Shown piece by piece: positions 1 through 11,610 of a DNA stretch of 64,000 nt. This stretch comes from Desmodesmus armatus (taxonomy: Eukaryota > Chlorophyta > Chlorophyceae > Sphaeropleales > Scenedesmaceae), in NCBI GenBank assembly GCA_007449985.2, contig VIIQ02000040.1:92501-156500 (forward strand), in the 5' to 3' direction. Within the stretch, counting starts at the first letter, position 1; every line of letters starts with the position of its first letter. A program made the translations under genes and the position numbers. The notes below the pieces were generated by a model. The model did not search any database, was not told the origin of the DNA, and saw only the letters and a list, made by a program, of their open reading frames with translations.

Positions 1-1760
1 TAAAACGATCCAATCCATCCATCCAGCAACAGAAGGTTTCTGCACGATGCTGAAGGGCAGCAACGAGCTGCTGCTGCAGTGTCCGACCGTGCCACCTGTC
101 CTGCAGAATTATCTCTTTGACGCAAGCCGTAGCCAGAAAAGACTCAAAAGTCATGCTAATAACCCTTATAAACCAGTGGAGACGCAAACGAGGGACACTA
201 CGGGCACCAGTGCTGTGTTCAATGACTGGATCGACCCAATAGAGGCACCTGAAACACTATTGTTGCGCCTGTCATCAAAAACTCGAAAGAACGCAGTCGT
301 GTTGGCTGAGCAGGGAAGAATGCAAAGGTGCGAGTGGGGCGATGCCTCAACTACACTGCCATGGTGGCAGTGCCTTGTCTCTGCAAAAACCCCTGTCCAT
401 GATGCCCATGGAGGGGGAGCGTGAGGGGGTGTACCCCCTCACAGAAGTAACAATGTCAATAGTAGCAACTGCATCGGCATCAAAGCAACGCCCAGAGGGA
501 GGGGGGACCCCCCCTCCCCCCCTGCAAGGGGATCCCTCAGGGGAGCAAACACCTCTGCTCAGGGCATTGCCTCCAACCACTTCGACGGGGTCACCGTGGA
601 CGGGCACGGTAGCGCCGATTTGAAATGTGCATAGTGCCGTCTATGTTGAATCGACTTTCCTCGGAGAAGGATTCCGCAGGATCCTTCGGAGTGACTGGGG
701 GGCCCAAAAAAAAGAGCAAAAGAGTAACACCGTTGCAACCGTGCTCAACGGCCACCTGTCTGTCGCCAACGCAAGCTGAAAGCCAGAACAGGGGTGCGCA
801 AAAAAGCCAAATAAAAGTATGGAACGCAAACGAGGGAGGCTACGGGCACAGGGTGGTGAGGGCTGCAGTTCCAGGTTCGACCCACCGAGGGACGCTGCGA
901 CAGTCCGGATGTGGCACAATTGCCCTGACCTCGATATCACACGTCATGCCTGTGACTTCGCTGAACTCAGGCTGTAGCAAGGCAGACGCCGGCCAAAGGT
1001 TTCAAAACGTAACCAAGCAACGAATTTCAACAGGTGGTCCCTCATACTTCACAATCAACGGTGCTAACTGATGCCAAGGAAGATTGCATACGTGGGGCAT
1101 TGCTGCATCTTGAACATGTGTCTAATCAACTCCAGCTGGGGCCATGCATCGACCCCATGATTGGGGGGGGGAGTGTGAGGGGGGTCCCCCCCCTCCACAA
1201 AAGAGGCACTGCCACGGCTAGTCGCTGCGTCGGCATTGAAAGCAACGCCAGGGGGAGGCCCCGTGCGTTGACTTCTTGAGGGGGGAGTGTGAGGGGGGGT
1301 CTCCCCCCTCCACAAAAGAGGCAGTGCCACGGCTTGCAGCTGCGTCGGCATCGAAGCAATGCCAGACGGAGGGGGACCTAAGTCCTTTCTGGCTTGTTAC
1401 ACCTCGTCCACGCAGCACACAAGGGCGGCATTCACACAGCCAGCACTCAGAGTCCTGTCCTAGTGACTGTGTGCTGACTGCAGCAGCAGACGATCACTGC
1501 TACCCTGGCCCTAGACACAACAGCACTGCAGGAGCAACAAATGTACGGTACACAAGACCAACCACCACAGCACTGCACCCCAGGACCAAATCCGCAGCAA
1601 CCACACCACAACAGGGAAGGCACCCACCAAAGAAAGGGGGGCACCCCCCCTGCCTGGCGGGCCTGCCAGCTGACGCATCACTAGAGGAGCATTCGAAACC
1701 CCCACCGCGGCCTGTTCGACGGGTGTAGCGCAGGAGCGCCGTTTATAATAATACAAAGTG
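1..1760. repeat. Diverged GC-rich repeat block
   Basis: No gene is supported here. Three related segments of about 100 bp lie at roughly 405-510, 1160-1260 and 1275-1380. Each has a G-run/C-run hairpin (GTGAGGGGG facing CCCCCTC) followed by a shared stretch containing CTGCGTCGGCAT. A second shared stretch (GACGCAAACGAGGGA and CTACGGGCAC) occurs near 180-210 and again near 827-852. A third (ACGGGYRYGGTAGCGCCG-like) ends near 620 and 1745. The layout suggests two rounds of a degenerate non-autonomous repeat. Open frames in the block are short, overlap on both strands and contain no recognisable domain. Confidence 0.5.
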
Positions 1761-2439
1761 CATGCCAGGCGACTTGCACAGTGTTAGTTGACGATGCCTT
1801 GTTATAACAGCTGTTACAACAACTGCCACTTCTGAACGAGGCACCAGATGCCCCGGGTGAGCATTGATCTGTCATCAGAGCATGCATGTTCCCGTTTTAG
1901 CCCTCATTTATTTCGTGTTCGGGAGACTGCACGTACAACGCGTTTTCAGAAATCCATGCCTGTTGCACGCATTGCTTTTCGGGCACATCGTGACGGAGAA
2001 TTTGCAAAAAGCATTTCCATCAGTTTATGCAGAACCACTGGCGTGCACTTGTTACAGCAACTGCCACGAATTTCGACAGCCCTGTGCCCGCATCTGGGGC
2101 ACGACAGGCTGCAACAGCAGCATTGTCAAGCGTTTGGTGCATGCGTTGTTGGCAGAGTGCTGCTGCACACTGCGATCAATTGTCTGCTGCTGTCCTCGGT
2201 GCATCATCTACTATTCTGACACGATAAATTGTAGTCCTATTGGTCTTGATCTCGAGTCCTGAGCTCCAGGCGGATACGGGCATCACAGCAAAATCGCTAC
2301 GGATTTGCTTTTTTTGATCATGTTCAGATTGTACTGGCAACCGTAACCATCGAAAGCAAAACACACAAGGTTGACCTCAGTGCAAACATTCCATGCTGCC
2401 TCAACCTTGCTGTGCTCTGCGCATCATCCTCCACTGCAG
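1761..2439. other. No gene identified; possible 5' exons of next gene
   Basis: Short Cys-containing open frames occur on the plus strand (for example 1864-2262), but none has a splice-consistent link to the Cys-rich exon at 2440. The start codon and signal peptide of the downstream gene must lie here or further left, and I could not place them. Confidence 0.3.
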
Positions 2440-5400
2440 TGGTCCCACCTGGGTTCCAGTCAAGTGGCACGCATCTGCTGAAGTGCGAGGATGGACAATA
2501 CAGAGGAGAGTGGCTGCCTGCTGCTGCCGCACGGCAGTGCGAGGAGTGCGGCAGAGGCATCTTCTCAAGGCCTGATGCCACCATTATGTTACATGGCCCT
2601 TTCGGTAGCTATGAGGTTGAAGTGTGCACCAGCATTGCCTCTTGCTGTAAGTCCTGCCGCTGCCGTCGCTGCTCCTGTACTGGCATGGATGTGTGCTGCC
2701 TGAGCACTTGGCCATGTTACGGTGATGCCATGATTGAAAAAGCTTTGCCATGTGGATTTTGGTTGCCGCAAGCAAGCCTGGGCAAGGAATCTTCTGGCAA
2801 GTGCAAGAACATCGCAATGCATGGCACTGGCTAGGTACATCACCCACCCACCGTACAGCTGTTTAGACGTAGCATCCCAAGATGGTTTATGGCTCACAAG
2901 ATGATTTATGGCTCATACATTGTCTCCTCACCTTCACCACCTTCACATGTCCGTCTTGTTGCACAGACATCAAGCAAGGCCATGGCGCATACTTCAGTTC
3001 AAGTTTGAAGCAGTATTGGGCCAAACCTTGTGGCCGCAGCAGCTATGGCGCTCCCAATGACACCTACCTCTTCGACGCTCAGTCCTGCCGCAACTGCCTG
3101 CAAGGCATGCAAGCAGACGTCAGCTTTCCCCTGAGTGCTGCTTACTTCCAGAACGACGGCTTCACCAGCCCCCTAGCATGGTGAGTTGGCCAGCAGCAAG
3201 TGTGATTGCTGGTGCATTTGCAGCCTGCTGTGCTTGGTGCAACCTCAGTTGACATGCAGACGTATGCACATGTCAGTTTGCATATGCTACTGGTGATACA
3301 TGCTAGTCTCTGCGATAATGCATTTTTTTATGGAAGTAGAGACCGTGGGCAACATCACCTCGTTGAGCGGATATGCAGCCAGTGGTGGCTGTTGGTGGTG
3401 GAGATGGCTGCAAGCCTGACATTATGCTTTGTGCCCAACTGACGGAAACTTTGTGTGCTGCAAACGCAGTGTGACAAAGGCTGGCCATGGCTATGATGGG
3501 CGTGTGGCAAACAGGCAAGTCGAATTGTGCACTGCGTCTGAGACTCTGTCAAGTTCGCATGTTTACAGTCACGTGGGTGCCAAGACTAGGAACGCTTTCT
3601 CTGGGCTTTGCAACCACGCTGAAAGCCTTTGTCATGAAAAAGCCCCCATGAGCAGATCTGCTCGCTGGCTAGTGCCGGGGAAGAGGGTTAACCCCCTGCA
3701 ATATTGGTATTGGAAACGATTCTGCACCTTTGTTATCACCCTACGCTACGAGTGCGACCAGCACAGCCGTTGTGCCGGACGGCATTTTGGAAGCCTTCCA
3801 TAGTGCTGCTTGCAATTGAAGCAGACTGCACCATGACATCAAAATGTCCTGCCCCATACACCTTCAGGTGTCAGATTGGAAGCTACAACCCTGCTGGCAC
3901 GCATGAACGCTGCAAGCCTTGCCCAGAGGGCACCAGCACTTTCAATGATCCCGAGCGCCAGGCATCCTTCGGCGATTGCAGGCCAAAGGAAGGGTGGGGC
4001 ATCTACAGTGGGGTTATACAGCCTTGCCCTGTAGGTGAGCCTAGCAATGGAGCCTAGGCAGGAAAGTTTATCTGTGCTCTTCTGTTGCCGCGCTTCAGCC
4101 AACGCTTGAAGTTGAGAAGATAGTGCCTTGTAGATGAATTTGCAGTTTGCGACACTCAGGCCACCAGCACTCGCACCAATGGAGCATGCACATGGGTCCA
4201 TGTGTGTGCAATTCCTGTCAGCTGACCTGCAGGTACTGTAGTTGGCTCAGCTCAAAAGCTGAGCAACCCACAAGGACGCCAGAGGCTCACGGGGACTCTG
4301 CCGCTACAACTCATGTCATTGCGCCTGCGCAGGCTCCTACAACGACCATCTGCGTCTATCTGAGGAAGACCAGCATTGCACAGTCTGCCCCAGCCACACT
4401 TCCACCAGCATGTCGGGTGCCAGCAAGGCGGAGCACTGCGACCAGTGTGCTGCAGGTGAGCAGCAGCCAGTGGTGCGACGTGCAGTCTTTGTCATCACTT
4501 TGTAGGGCACACAACTTGCATTGCAACCGTCATGGCAATCTGGAACCACTATGTAAGGCTGTTTTTGCTTCCACAACCCGGACTGTGTAGGCTTGGGGGT
4601 CATCATGCAGTATGCAAACTGCCAGCGTGGTGTCAGAAGTGTGTTGTTGTGGATTGTGTCTGTTGCCTGCAGGCTGGGGTCGTGCGGACGAGACAGTGGA
4701 TGCCTGCATGACTCAGTGCGGGTACGCACCATGGGTATACCCAGAGCCAACCTACGGGCCCACTGGACGCGCCACTAACCCTGCTTCAGCCAAGTGCATG
4801 TCTTGCCCCCACCCCACCAATGGGTACCTCCTTGAGGTTCCCACATCCGTCAGCAACACTGGCTACATCAGTTTCAAGCCCCAAGTGGTAGCTCGCCCCG
4901 AAGCCCAAAGCGTGTACGACTGCTTGCTTGAGTTTGCTCCTGTTGGCGACACCGCCTGGTACCTGGGGAATGTTGACTCCATCTTGGAGCGCATATCGGA
5001 TAACAAGACGCTGGAGGAGTGTGTGGAGGAGTGTCAGGATCGTAAGGCTGACGACTGCCAGTACATGCAGTGGGTAGCGCTGTCTGATGCATCCGGAGGT
5101 GGGACATGCCATATCAAGCTGCGGTCCACCAACCCTGAGAGCGCTGCAACCTCCGGGTGAGAGCAAGCCGCTTTCATAGGGATGATCTGGCAGGCCAAGC
5201 TTGAGTACATCAATGCGCTTCATCCAAGACCAGCTCAGTGCAAGATGCGCAGCTAAAATCACTTGCTAACGCAGACACAAGCAGACAGTGTGTTCTGAAC
5301 TACTCAAGCACGCTGCGCAGTGGCAACTTGGCAACGCCTCTGTATAGCTACGCGAGCTCATCCCCCACCATGGGTCTTGGGCTAGCCCCTTCACACAATG

Positions 5401-8400
5401 CGCCATATCGTGTCGCTTTTGCAGATGCGGACTCCTTTTACAAAACGTGTTTTGAGGATGGTTGGCTCGTGGCACATCGACACGGCCAAGCACAGGCTAA
5501 GAATGCCACATGCCAGCCTGCACATGCTTGTTGTCAAGGCGTGTCTGCTGTGTGCTGCTGCCTCGTCCTGACTTGCATTCGCAGGGGCAAGCTGCTTGCG
5601 TTCAAGTCTTTCCGGTCTATGGACCCTGATGCTCGGGCAGACAGCGTGACCACCAACTCAAATGGCGACGTGAAGGCAAAGCAACTCAGCTCTGGCACGT
5701 ACACGTTCTGGTGGGACAACGACGCTGCGCACAACATCGCTACGTCCTACCAAGAGTTTGCCACGATGGACCTACATGCGTGCCTCGACAAATGCACAGA
5801 TGATGCCGAGTGCGCTCTGGTGGCTATTGAAGGGGCTGCGCTCGGGAGTGCTTCAATTGACAAGTGCACGCTTCTGTACGGCAAAGACACAGACCATGGG
5901 AGCATGAAGCATACACTTATCAGGGCGGCGGTGAGCAGGCAGGATTGGCCGTTCCGCTCAGGTAAGTGCTGACTGGCATGACAGCTGTTTGGCAGCTAAC
6001 ACACACACATGCTGTTATAAGAGGATAGTGCCACAGTTGGCAGGCCTTGGTCAAAGTTTAGGGTTCGCATCCCATGGCGACAAGTGCTCATCGGGCCGTA
6101 ACCACAACACCTGCTTTTTGGCAGCTAGGGCACAACAACAGTGCAGTGTGATTTAGGGCACCCAGTGGACCAGATGCTGGGGCCGCCGCGTCGGTGACCA
6201 CTTGGTCAGACAGCACAAAACACAGCCTGCACAAAAGTTGAAAACAAACTTTTTTCGAAACTCACAACTGCTTCCCTTTACTCTCTCCTTAGCACCGTGG
6301 GGTAGCTATCACAGCTCGTAGACTTGATGGAAAGGAGGCAGCCGACCGGCGTCAACAATATTTGCCTAATGAATGACAACTGTCTGCCACTGCTGTTGCG
6401 CCAGCGCCTCCCCCTCCTGTTGCCCCTCATGAGCAGTATGCCTTGCTACCCAAGTGCATGCAGGCTGGTTTAGCTCAGGCCATTATCTTGATGTGCCCCT
6501 TCAGTGCTGCAGCGCTGTAGGCAAGCTTGTTCAAGTGTTTGTTTTTTTTGTTTGCGGATGGCACAGGTGTGGGATGTGTCAAAAGCCTTTCTCAAGGGTC
6601 TCAGTCATTTCATACATGTGACGTTTTGAAAACCGGCACGGCACGGTGCTGGGGAAACAATGAATACGGTGAGTAGTCCACTGGACTGAGTCCAGTGCAG
6701 TGGCGCTGTATGACGTCATACTGCCAAACCAAATGGTTTTGCTTTGTGTCCCATGATGTTCAACAACGCATGATGAATCAGGAATCATGACACATGTGCG
6801 GTGCTTTGCCAACACACACCAGCTCAGCGTCTTACACTTGCCCACCAATCTCTTGGCTTCACATGTACTTTCAGGTCAGCTGGGAGATGGGATATCAGAG
6901 ACCAATAGTAATTCACCTAAACCAGTGTCTGGGCTCAGTGGCGTCACAAGCATCACAACAGGAGAGGTGCACACATGTGCTGTGATGAAAGACGGCACAG
7001 CGCGTTGCTGGGGATATGGCTACCAGGGTGAGTCACTGCTGCAACAGCACTGTGCCGCTGGCCAGGTTTAATTTTGGCAGGTTTTGATGTGCAAGCAGTT
7101 GGCACACGCATGAGGTGTTGTTGCATGTGCATGTGCATGTGCACGTGTACATGTACACGTGCCACGTGCCAGTGGATGTACATCCACCCACAAGCTGTCA
7201 AATGCACATGCCTTGCTGCAGGCGAACTGGGAGGTGGAACTCAAGACAACCAATTTACCCCCACAGTGGTGCCTGGACTCAGCAATGTGTTGAGCATGGC
7301 AGCAGGCTATCACCACACATGTGCTGTTCTAATGAATGGCACAACTTATTGCTGGGGATTGAACACATCTGGTAAGGAGTGGCTGCTGCCACAGCTATAA
7401 TGTTCAAACGTCATGTTTTTTTCTGATGTTGCGACCTGCATGACTTGCTGATAAGCAAACTGCTGACGAGCTGATAAACAAACTTTGATGCTGAAAAGCC
7501 GCCGCATACCTTGCTGCAGGCCAAGTGGGCGATGGAACTTTTGTCGAACGCATACTCTCGCCTACACCGGTGCTTGGATTGAGTGGTGCCGTGCGCATCA
7601 CGGCAGGATCCCACCACTCATGTGCTGTGCTCAATGATGGCACAGCCCGTTGCTGGGGATCAAACCGCGCCGGCCCGACTCATGGTGAGCCACTGCTGTT
7701 TCGGCGTTTTGATTGAGACACCTTGAGGTGCTGCTGCAGGATAACACCACCTCTAACAAACTCTTACGTATGCTGTGCTTCAGGCATACTTGGGAATGGT
7801 TCTTTCTCCCCCAATCGGAGCCCCACACCCCAAGTGGTCGTTGGACTCAGCAACATCTTGAGCATCAGTGCAGGAACCTCTCACACATGTGCGCTGTCAA
7901 GTAATGGCACTGTCCACTGTTGGGGATCGAACTTAGCTGGTGAGCGACACCCCCTTTGGGCTTCACACCTATATGATATGGCAACTGATTGTGACGAACC
8001 ATCACGGCATGTGCTGCTGCCCGTCACAAGCCTTGTCTTCGACAGGCGTGGCTGTCAGAAAAAAAATGTCGTATGTGCCTTATTGCGCTGCTGCAACTGC
8101 TGATCAAGCTTCCTGACACCTGCCGTGCTGCAGGACAACTGGGGCCCCAGTTGGATGATCCAATATTCACACTCCAGGACGCACCAACACTGGTTGCCGG
8201 ACTGACCAACGCCGTGGGGATCACAGCAGGCGACTTTCACACATGCGCAGTGTTGTACCATGGAGATGTCGCTTGCTGGGGATCTAATTACATGGGTGAG
8301 TGGCTACTTATGTGGCAACAACGTGCGCACGTGTGTCATGAAGTACTACATTACATGTGGGATGCATGTAGGACACTTAACGGTGGCAGAGGGTAGTTGC

Positions 8401-8924
8401 ACAAATACATGCATTCTGACTGCTTTCATATCTGCCTTGTGCTGCAGGCCAATTGGGATATGGACATGCTGGCAATGTCCGATGGGTTGCACGTGTGCCT
8501 GGTCTCAGCAATGTGTCAAGCATTGCAGCAGGTTATGTGCACACATGTGCCTTGTTGGAGAATGGCACAACCCGCTGCTGGGGAAGCAACCAACAAGGTG
8601 AGATTATGGTGTTGCCACAACAAAGTGCCATGCACCAACCAGCTGTGGCACGAAAGCCCAGCACCCTGAGACTGCAACACCATTTTGACATCACTGATGT
8701 GGTGGCACCAGCGATGTTGCAATGCTGCTAGCGGTTTGTGAAATGGTGTCGTGCAAAGCCGTGGTGCCATGTGCAACAATGTGATCCCATGTGACATCTG
8801 CACTTTGCAGTCGACACAAAGAAATCACCTGCTGGTTTTGTATGTGCTGCCAGGTCAACTTGGAGATGGTACGACGCAAAACAGCTTTATGCCAGTGCGT
8901 GTTCAAGACACATGTATGATGTGA
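2440..8924 (+). CDS. Multidomain Cys-rich/PAN/RCC1-repeat protein, secreted or surface type (5' end not found)
   Basis: Function unknown; the domain content suggests an extracellular binding or adhesion protein. Supported exons: 2440-2646, 2967-3180, about 3800-4034, 4333-4455, 4673-5156, 5585-5961, then RCC1 exons 6567-6668, 6875-7027, 7222-7371, 7520-7684, 7784-7939, 8134-8295, 8448-8597 and 8854-8924. Phases agree from 4034 onward. The early exons carry TNFR/GCC-like Cys pairs ([26 protein letters not shown]). Exons 4673-5156 and 5585-5961 carry PAN/Apple-like Cys patterns ([18 protein letters not shown]). Then come seven RCC1-type repeats with HTCAV and CWG motifs and a truncated eighth that stops at 8922-8924. 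About 900 residues are visible. No kinase or membrane segment was seen, which argues against a CRINKLY4-like receptor kinase. The link between the 3180 and 3800 exons is out of phase, so an exon is probably missing there. Confidence 0.72.
6567..8924 (+). repeat. RCC1-type repeat array, one repeat per exon
   Basis: Eight consecutive exons each encode one beta-propeller-blade-like repeat of about 50 residues. The pattern is GQLGDGT..., then P..V.GLS.V..I.AG, then HTCAVL..GT..CWGSN. Every intron is phase 1, splitting a Gly codon as G|GN, so each exon is symmetric and can be duplicated or skipped without a frameshift. The first exon (6567-6668) is short and lacks the GQLGDG strand. The eighth (8854-8924) has GQLGDGT but stops before HTC and CWG. 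This is the 3' part of the gene that starts left of 2440. Confidence 0.85.
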
Positions 8925-9845
8925 CAAGCAAGATCGTGTCAGGGTCACTTGGCACATGTCGTTGTGTGACGTGGCCATCGTGTGAAGCAGCCAGCTGCAT
9001 GTGCTTATTGTCATCCCATGGATTGCCCCTGGTGACATCAGGGAAGCAGTGGGGTGGGGTGCATCGTGCTTTTTGGTATAGTGCAGCACGGCATTGGCGA
9101 CAGCTGGGGACGTATTGCAGCAATGAGCCTTGCTTTGGAAACCTGTTTTGTGCAACAGATAGCCACCTAGTGTTGGTAATGTTGGCGTTGTTATGGCCAG
9201 TCCATTCCAGAATGGTATGCAGCTGCCCACCCAGACGGTGGGTGTCTGGTCGCCATTTGTGAATTTCTATATGAGGGTTTTTTTCCTTTGCTCGCTGAAG
9301 GTTTTCCCCCTCAACTTTGCATAATAGACAATGTGCCTGCTCAGCAAGCAAGCACATGGCTATGGGTCCAGGTACTGGCTGTTTTGCCTGCTTTGGACGT
9401 GGCTATCTGTTTTGGGATAGGACTGAAGGGTTGACACAGTCTCTTCAGGAACATGGCTACAGTTGGGACATATATGCAGGCTTGCACTAGTGTTGTGCTA
9501 GTGTTGGGGGGGGGGAGACGTACTCTGCGCAGAAGTATGCTGCTAGCGCTCATGTCTCTGTAGCGCCCAACACGTGCGACAATTAGGCTGTCAAAAGCAA
9601 AACACTCCGCTGAGGCGACCTTCTGTCCTGCCTCTGAGGCCAGCAGTAGCCATGGCAGGATAAGCAGTGGGTGTGTTTGCCGTATGCCCCTATGGAGCAC
9701 TCCGGCCACCTTGCTGCGGGTCAGCGGCGCTTGCATTGCGTGACGAGCACATGGCATACAGGAAGGATGGGATTGGATACGATTGGATTGGATTGGATGG
9801 GATTGGATGCAATTGGTTTGGGTTGAATAGGATTGCATCGGTTGT
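8925..9845. other. 3' flank of RCC1-repeat gene; no gene seen
   Basis: No spliced or domain-bearing frame is recognisable. A segment of about 60 bp at 9536-9592 (CTGCTAGCGCTCATGTCTCT... AACACGTGCGACA) is nearly identical to 13410-13458, next to an exon edge of the serine hydrolase gene, so it is a duplicated fragment. 9766-9837 is a degenerate GATTG/GATTGG repeat. Confidence 0.4.
9766..9837. repeat. GATTGG/GATTG minisatellite
   Basis: About ten imperfect copies of a 5-6 base GATTG(G) unit run in tandem, interrupted by TGC and TTT variants. No coding meaning is apparent. Confidence 0.8.
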
Positions 9846-11304
9846 CATAAAGCTAAATGTCTTGCACACGTCAAGCACGTGAGCAGCAGGTAGCTGCCGC
9901 TGCAGCCAACATGCGCCCGGCTAAGTGTGTGCAGCCCTGCAGCATCATAGGATTTACCAGTAGCATCCAGGGTATGTATGGCCCAGTACACGGTGCTGCC
10001 GCAGCCCAGGGCCAGCTCCTATGCTTCCTTCTTGCATCTGCAGCTGGGGGTGGGGGGTCCTTGCAGCCTAGTGCTATGACATTCAAGCTGTGTGGCAGAG
10101 CCGACTGTCTGATCCCGTTTGAGGCTGACCCTGGTGCACTCGTCGTTGCAGCCGCTGGTTGTGTTGGTGTCTGTGATTGGTCTGTGATGCTGGTGCTGTT
10201 GATGGCCTGTGAGCAGTTCACGCAACTTGCTTTGCGGGGGGCAGTTCAGTCATTGCCAGGGAACTGGTTTAGTCGCCAAGCCAATGCATGCTGCAATAGT
10301 GGTGGTTGCGTTGTCTGGTTTTGCGGTACAGCCGTTGTTTCTGATTGGTGTTTTAGACGTGGCAGGTTGATGACGGCAAGGTGCAATGAATGCATGCGCT
10401 GTTGATTTGGGAAAAAGTTGAGGTGTGTTGTATTGACAGCAACCAGCATAACAGTTTGTGCAGCACTGGTCAGACTTTGGTGCAGTTGCAGCAGCAATAG
10501 CAGCAACAGCAGTAGTAGGCTTTGTCAACTCAAGCCTAACTCTCAACCCTCTGCAACTGCTGGTGCAGAGGGTTTAGTGCCGTGCTGACAGGTGGAGTGC
10601 AATCTGTCATCAGGCCGCTTGGTGTCAATTGCATGTTGACTAGGTGTTGTTCTGGCTACATCCATCAGTGTCCAATGTTTTCCTTTGCTGGGTGGCTCCA
10701 GAGAGTGTGCGTTGGCGCTACCAGCCCCATGCTTCCTTGTTTTTGCCTAGCAGCAGGGCAAAAGGAGCTGCAACCATTTGTGTTGAAGATGTGTGTAGGT
10801 GACATCCTGGGATTTGCTTGCACGAACAGGCGTGCTGAGGTTGCATTTGCGTCTGTTGTCCTGAGCAGCAATATGAGGGTATGTGTGGGATTGACACATC
10901 ATACAATATGCATGGTGTGTCTGTGTGGTTGCGATGCTGTTTTGAAGGTGAACAGACACTGAAGAAAGTGTCTGCTGGTTCTGGATGAGGTTCATTGTTT
11001 ATTGATCAATGCATGGCATTTGGGTGAGTTCTCTGGTGCAGGCAAGCTTGCAAGGCAATTGGCAATTTGCGCTGTGTCATAATCTTGGGCTGAGATCGAA
11101 TGACAGCTGGGTGTTCACGTGTTGGCTTTGTTCCATAAAGAGGTTCTGTCCATTTCATGAGGCATACATACTTTCGGTACGCGGTCTCTGACACCTGCCA
11201 CAGCTGTTCTAAGCGGAACAGGTAGCTGGCTCGCTGGATCCTACTAGGATCACGGTCATCCATTGCCTCATGCAGCGGCCTTTGCCTGCAGCATGCACAG
11301 TTTT
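9846..11304. other. No confident gene; left copy of segmental duplication
   Basis: A plus-strand open frame at about 9857-10405 has no recognisable domain and odd composition (Cys, Trp, Val), so I do not call it a gene. The part from about 10660 to 11165 is a diverged copy of 12945-13400. Confidence 0.4.
10660..11165. repeat. Segmental duplication, left copy
   Basis: It aligns over its length, with indels, to 12945-13400. Shared anchors include TTTCCTTTGCTGGGT, GCCCATGCTTCCTTGT, CCTAGCAGCAGGGC, AAGGAGCTGCA and GTTCACGTGTTGGCT. The right copy lies inside the last intron of the serine hydrolase gene. Confidence 0.75.
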
Positions 11305-11500
11305 TTACACAACATCGAACCACTCTTGACCCATCAAGCTGCAGTAAGCCTCCTTAGCAAGCAAGTCAGGCCCTGTCTTGATAGCAATAGGGGCCATGTT
11401 GCTCAGCTCACACAGCACTCCCAGCACTGATCAGCGCTAGCCTGCCTACTGGACCGGTCCCATGGGTACCGGTCAGCAGCAGTTGCAGAGGCCTGCACGT
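11305..11500 (-). pseudogene. Duplicated C-terminal exon fragment of serine hydrolase
   Basis: The minus strand reads VLCELSNMAPIAIKTGPDLL and ends EWFDVV followed by TAA at 11305-11307. This parallels the real last exon, which has LLCELSNMVPSAIKTLPDLL and ends EWFDVV followed by TGA at 11611-11613. The frame is kept and most changes are conservative, so it could serve as an alternative terminal segment. No clear acceptor or upstream coding sequence is visible, so a duplicated fragment is the safer call. Confidence 0.6.
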
Positions 11501-11610
11501 GGTATGAAGATATGCACTGTGTCTGCAGTAAAAAAATTATTCATCAACATCAGCCGCTGATGCTGCGGCAGCATACAGGCATCACCATCGGTAAAAGCAG
11601 CATGCAGCGT

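Noticed and set aside
857..905. Possible tRNA from a GGTTCGACCC box
   Set aside because: No A-box at the right spacing and no cloverleaf can be drawn.
2440..8924. CRINKLY4-type receptor kinase
   Set aside because: RCC1-like and TNFR-like repeats are present, but no membrane helix or kinase domain follows; the frame stops at 8924.
9857..10405. Plus-strand open frame of 182 codons
   Set aside because: No domain, unusual composition, next to duplicated noncoding sequence. Not enough to call a gene.
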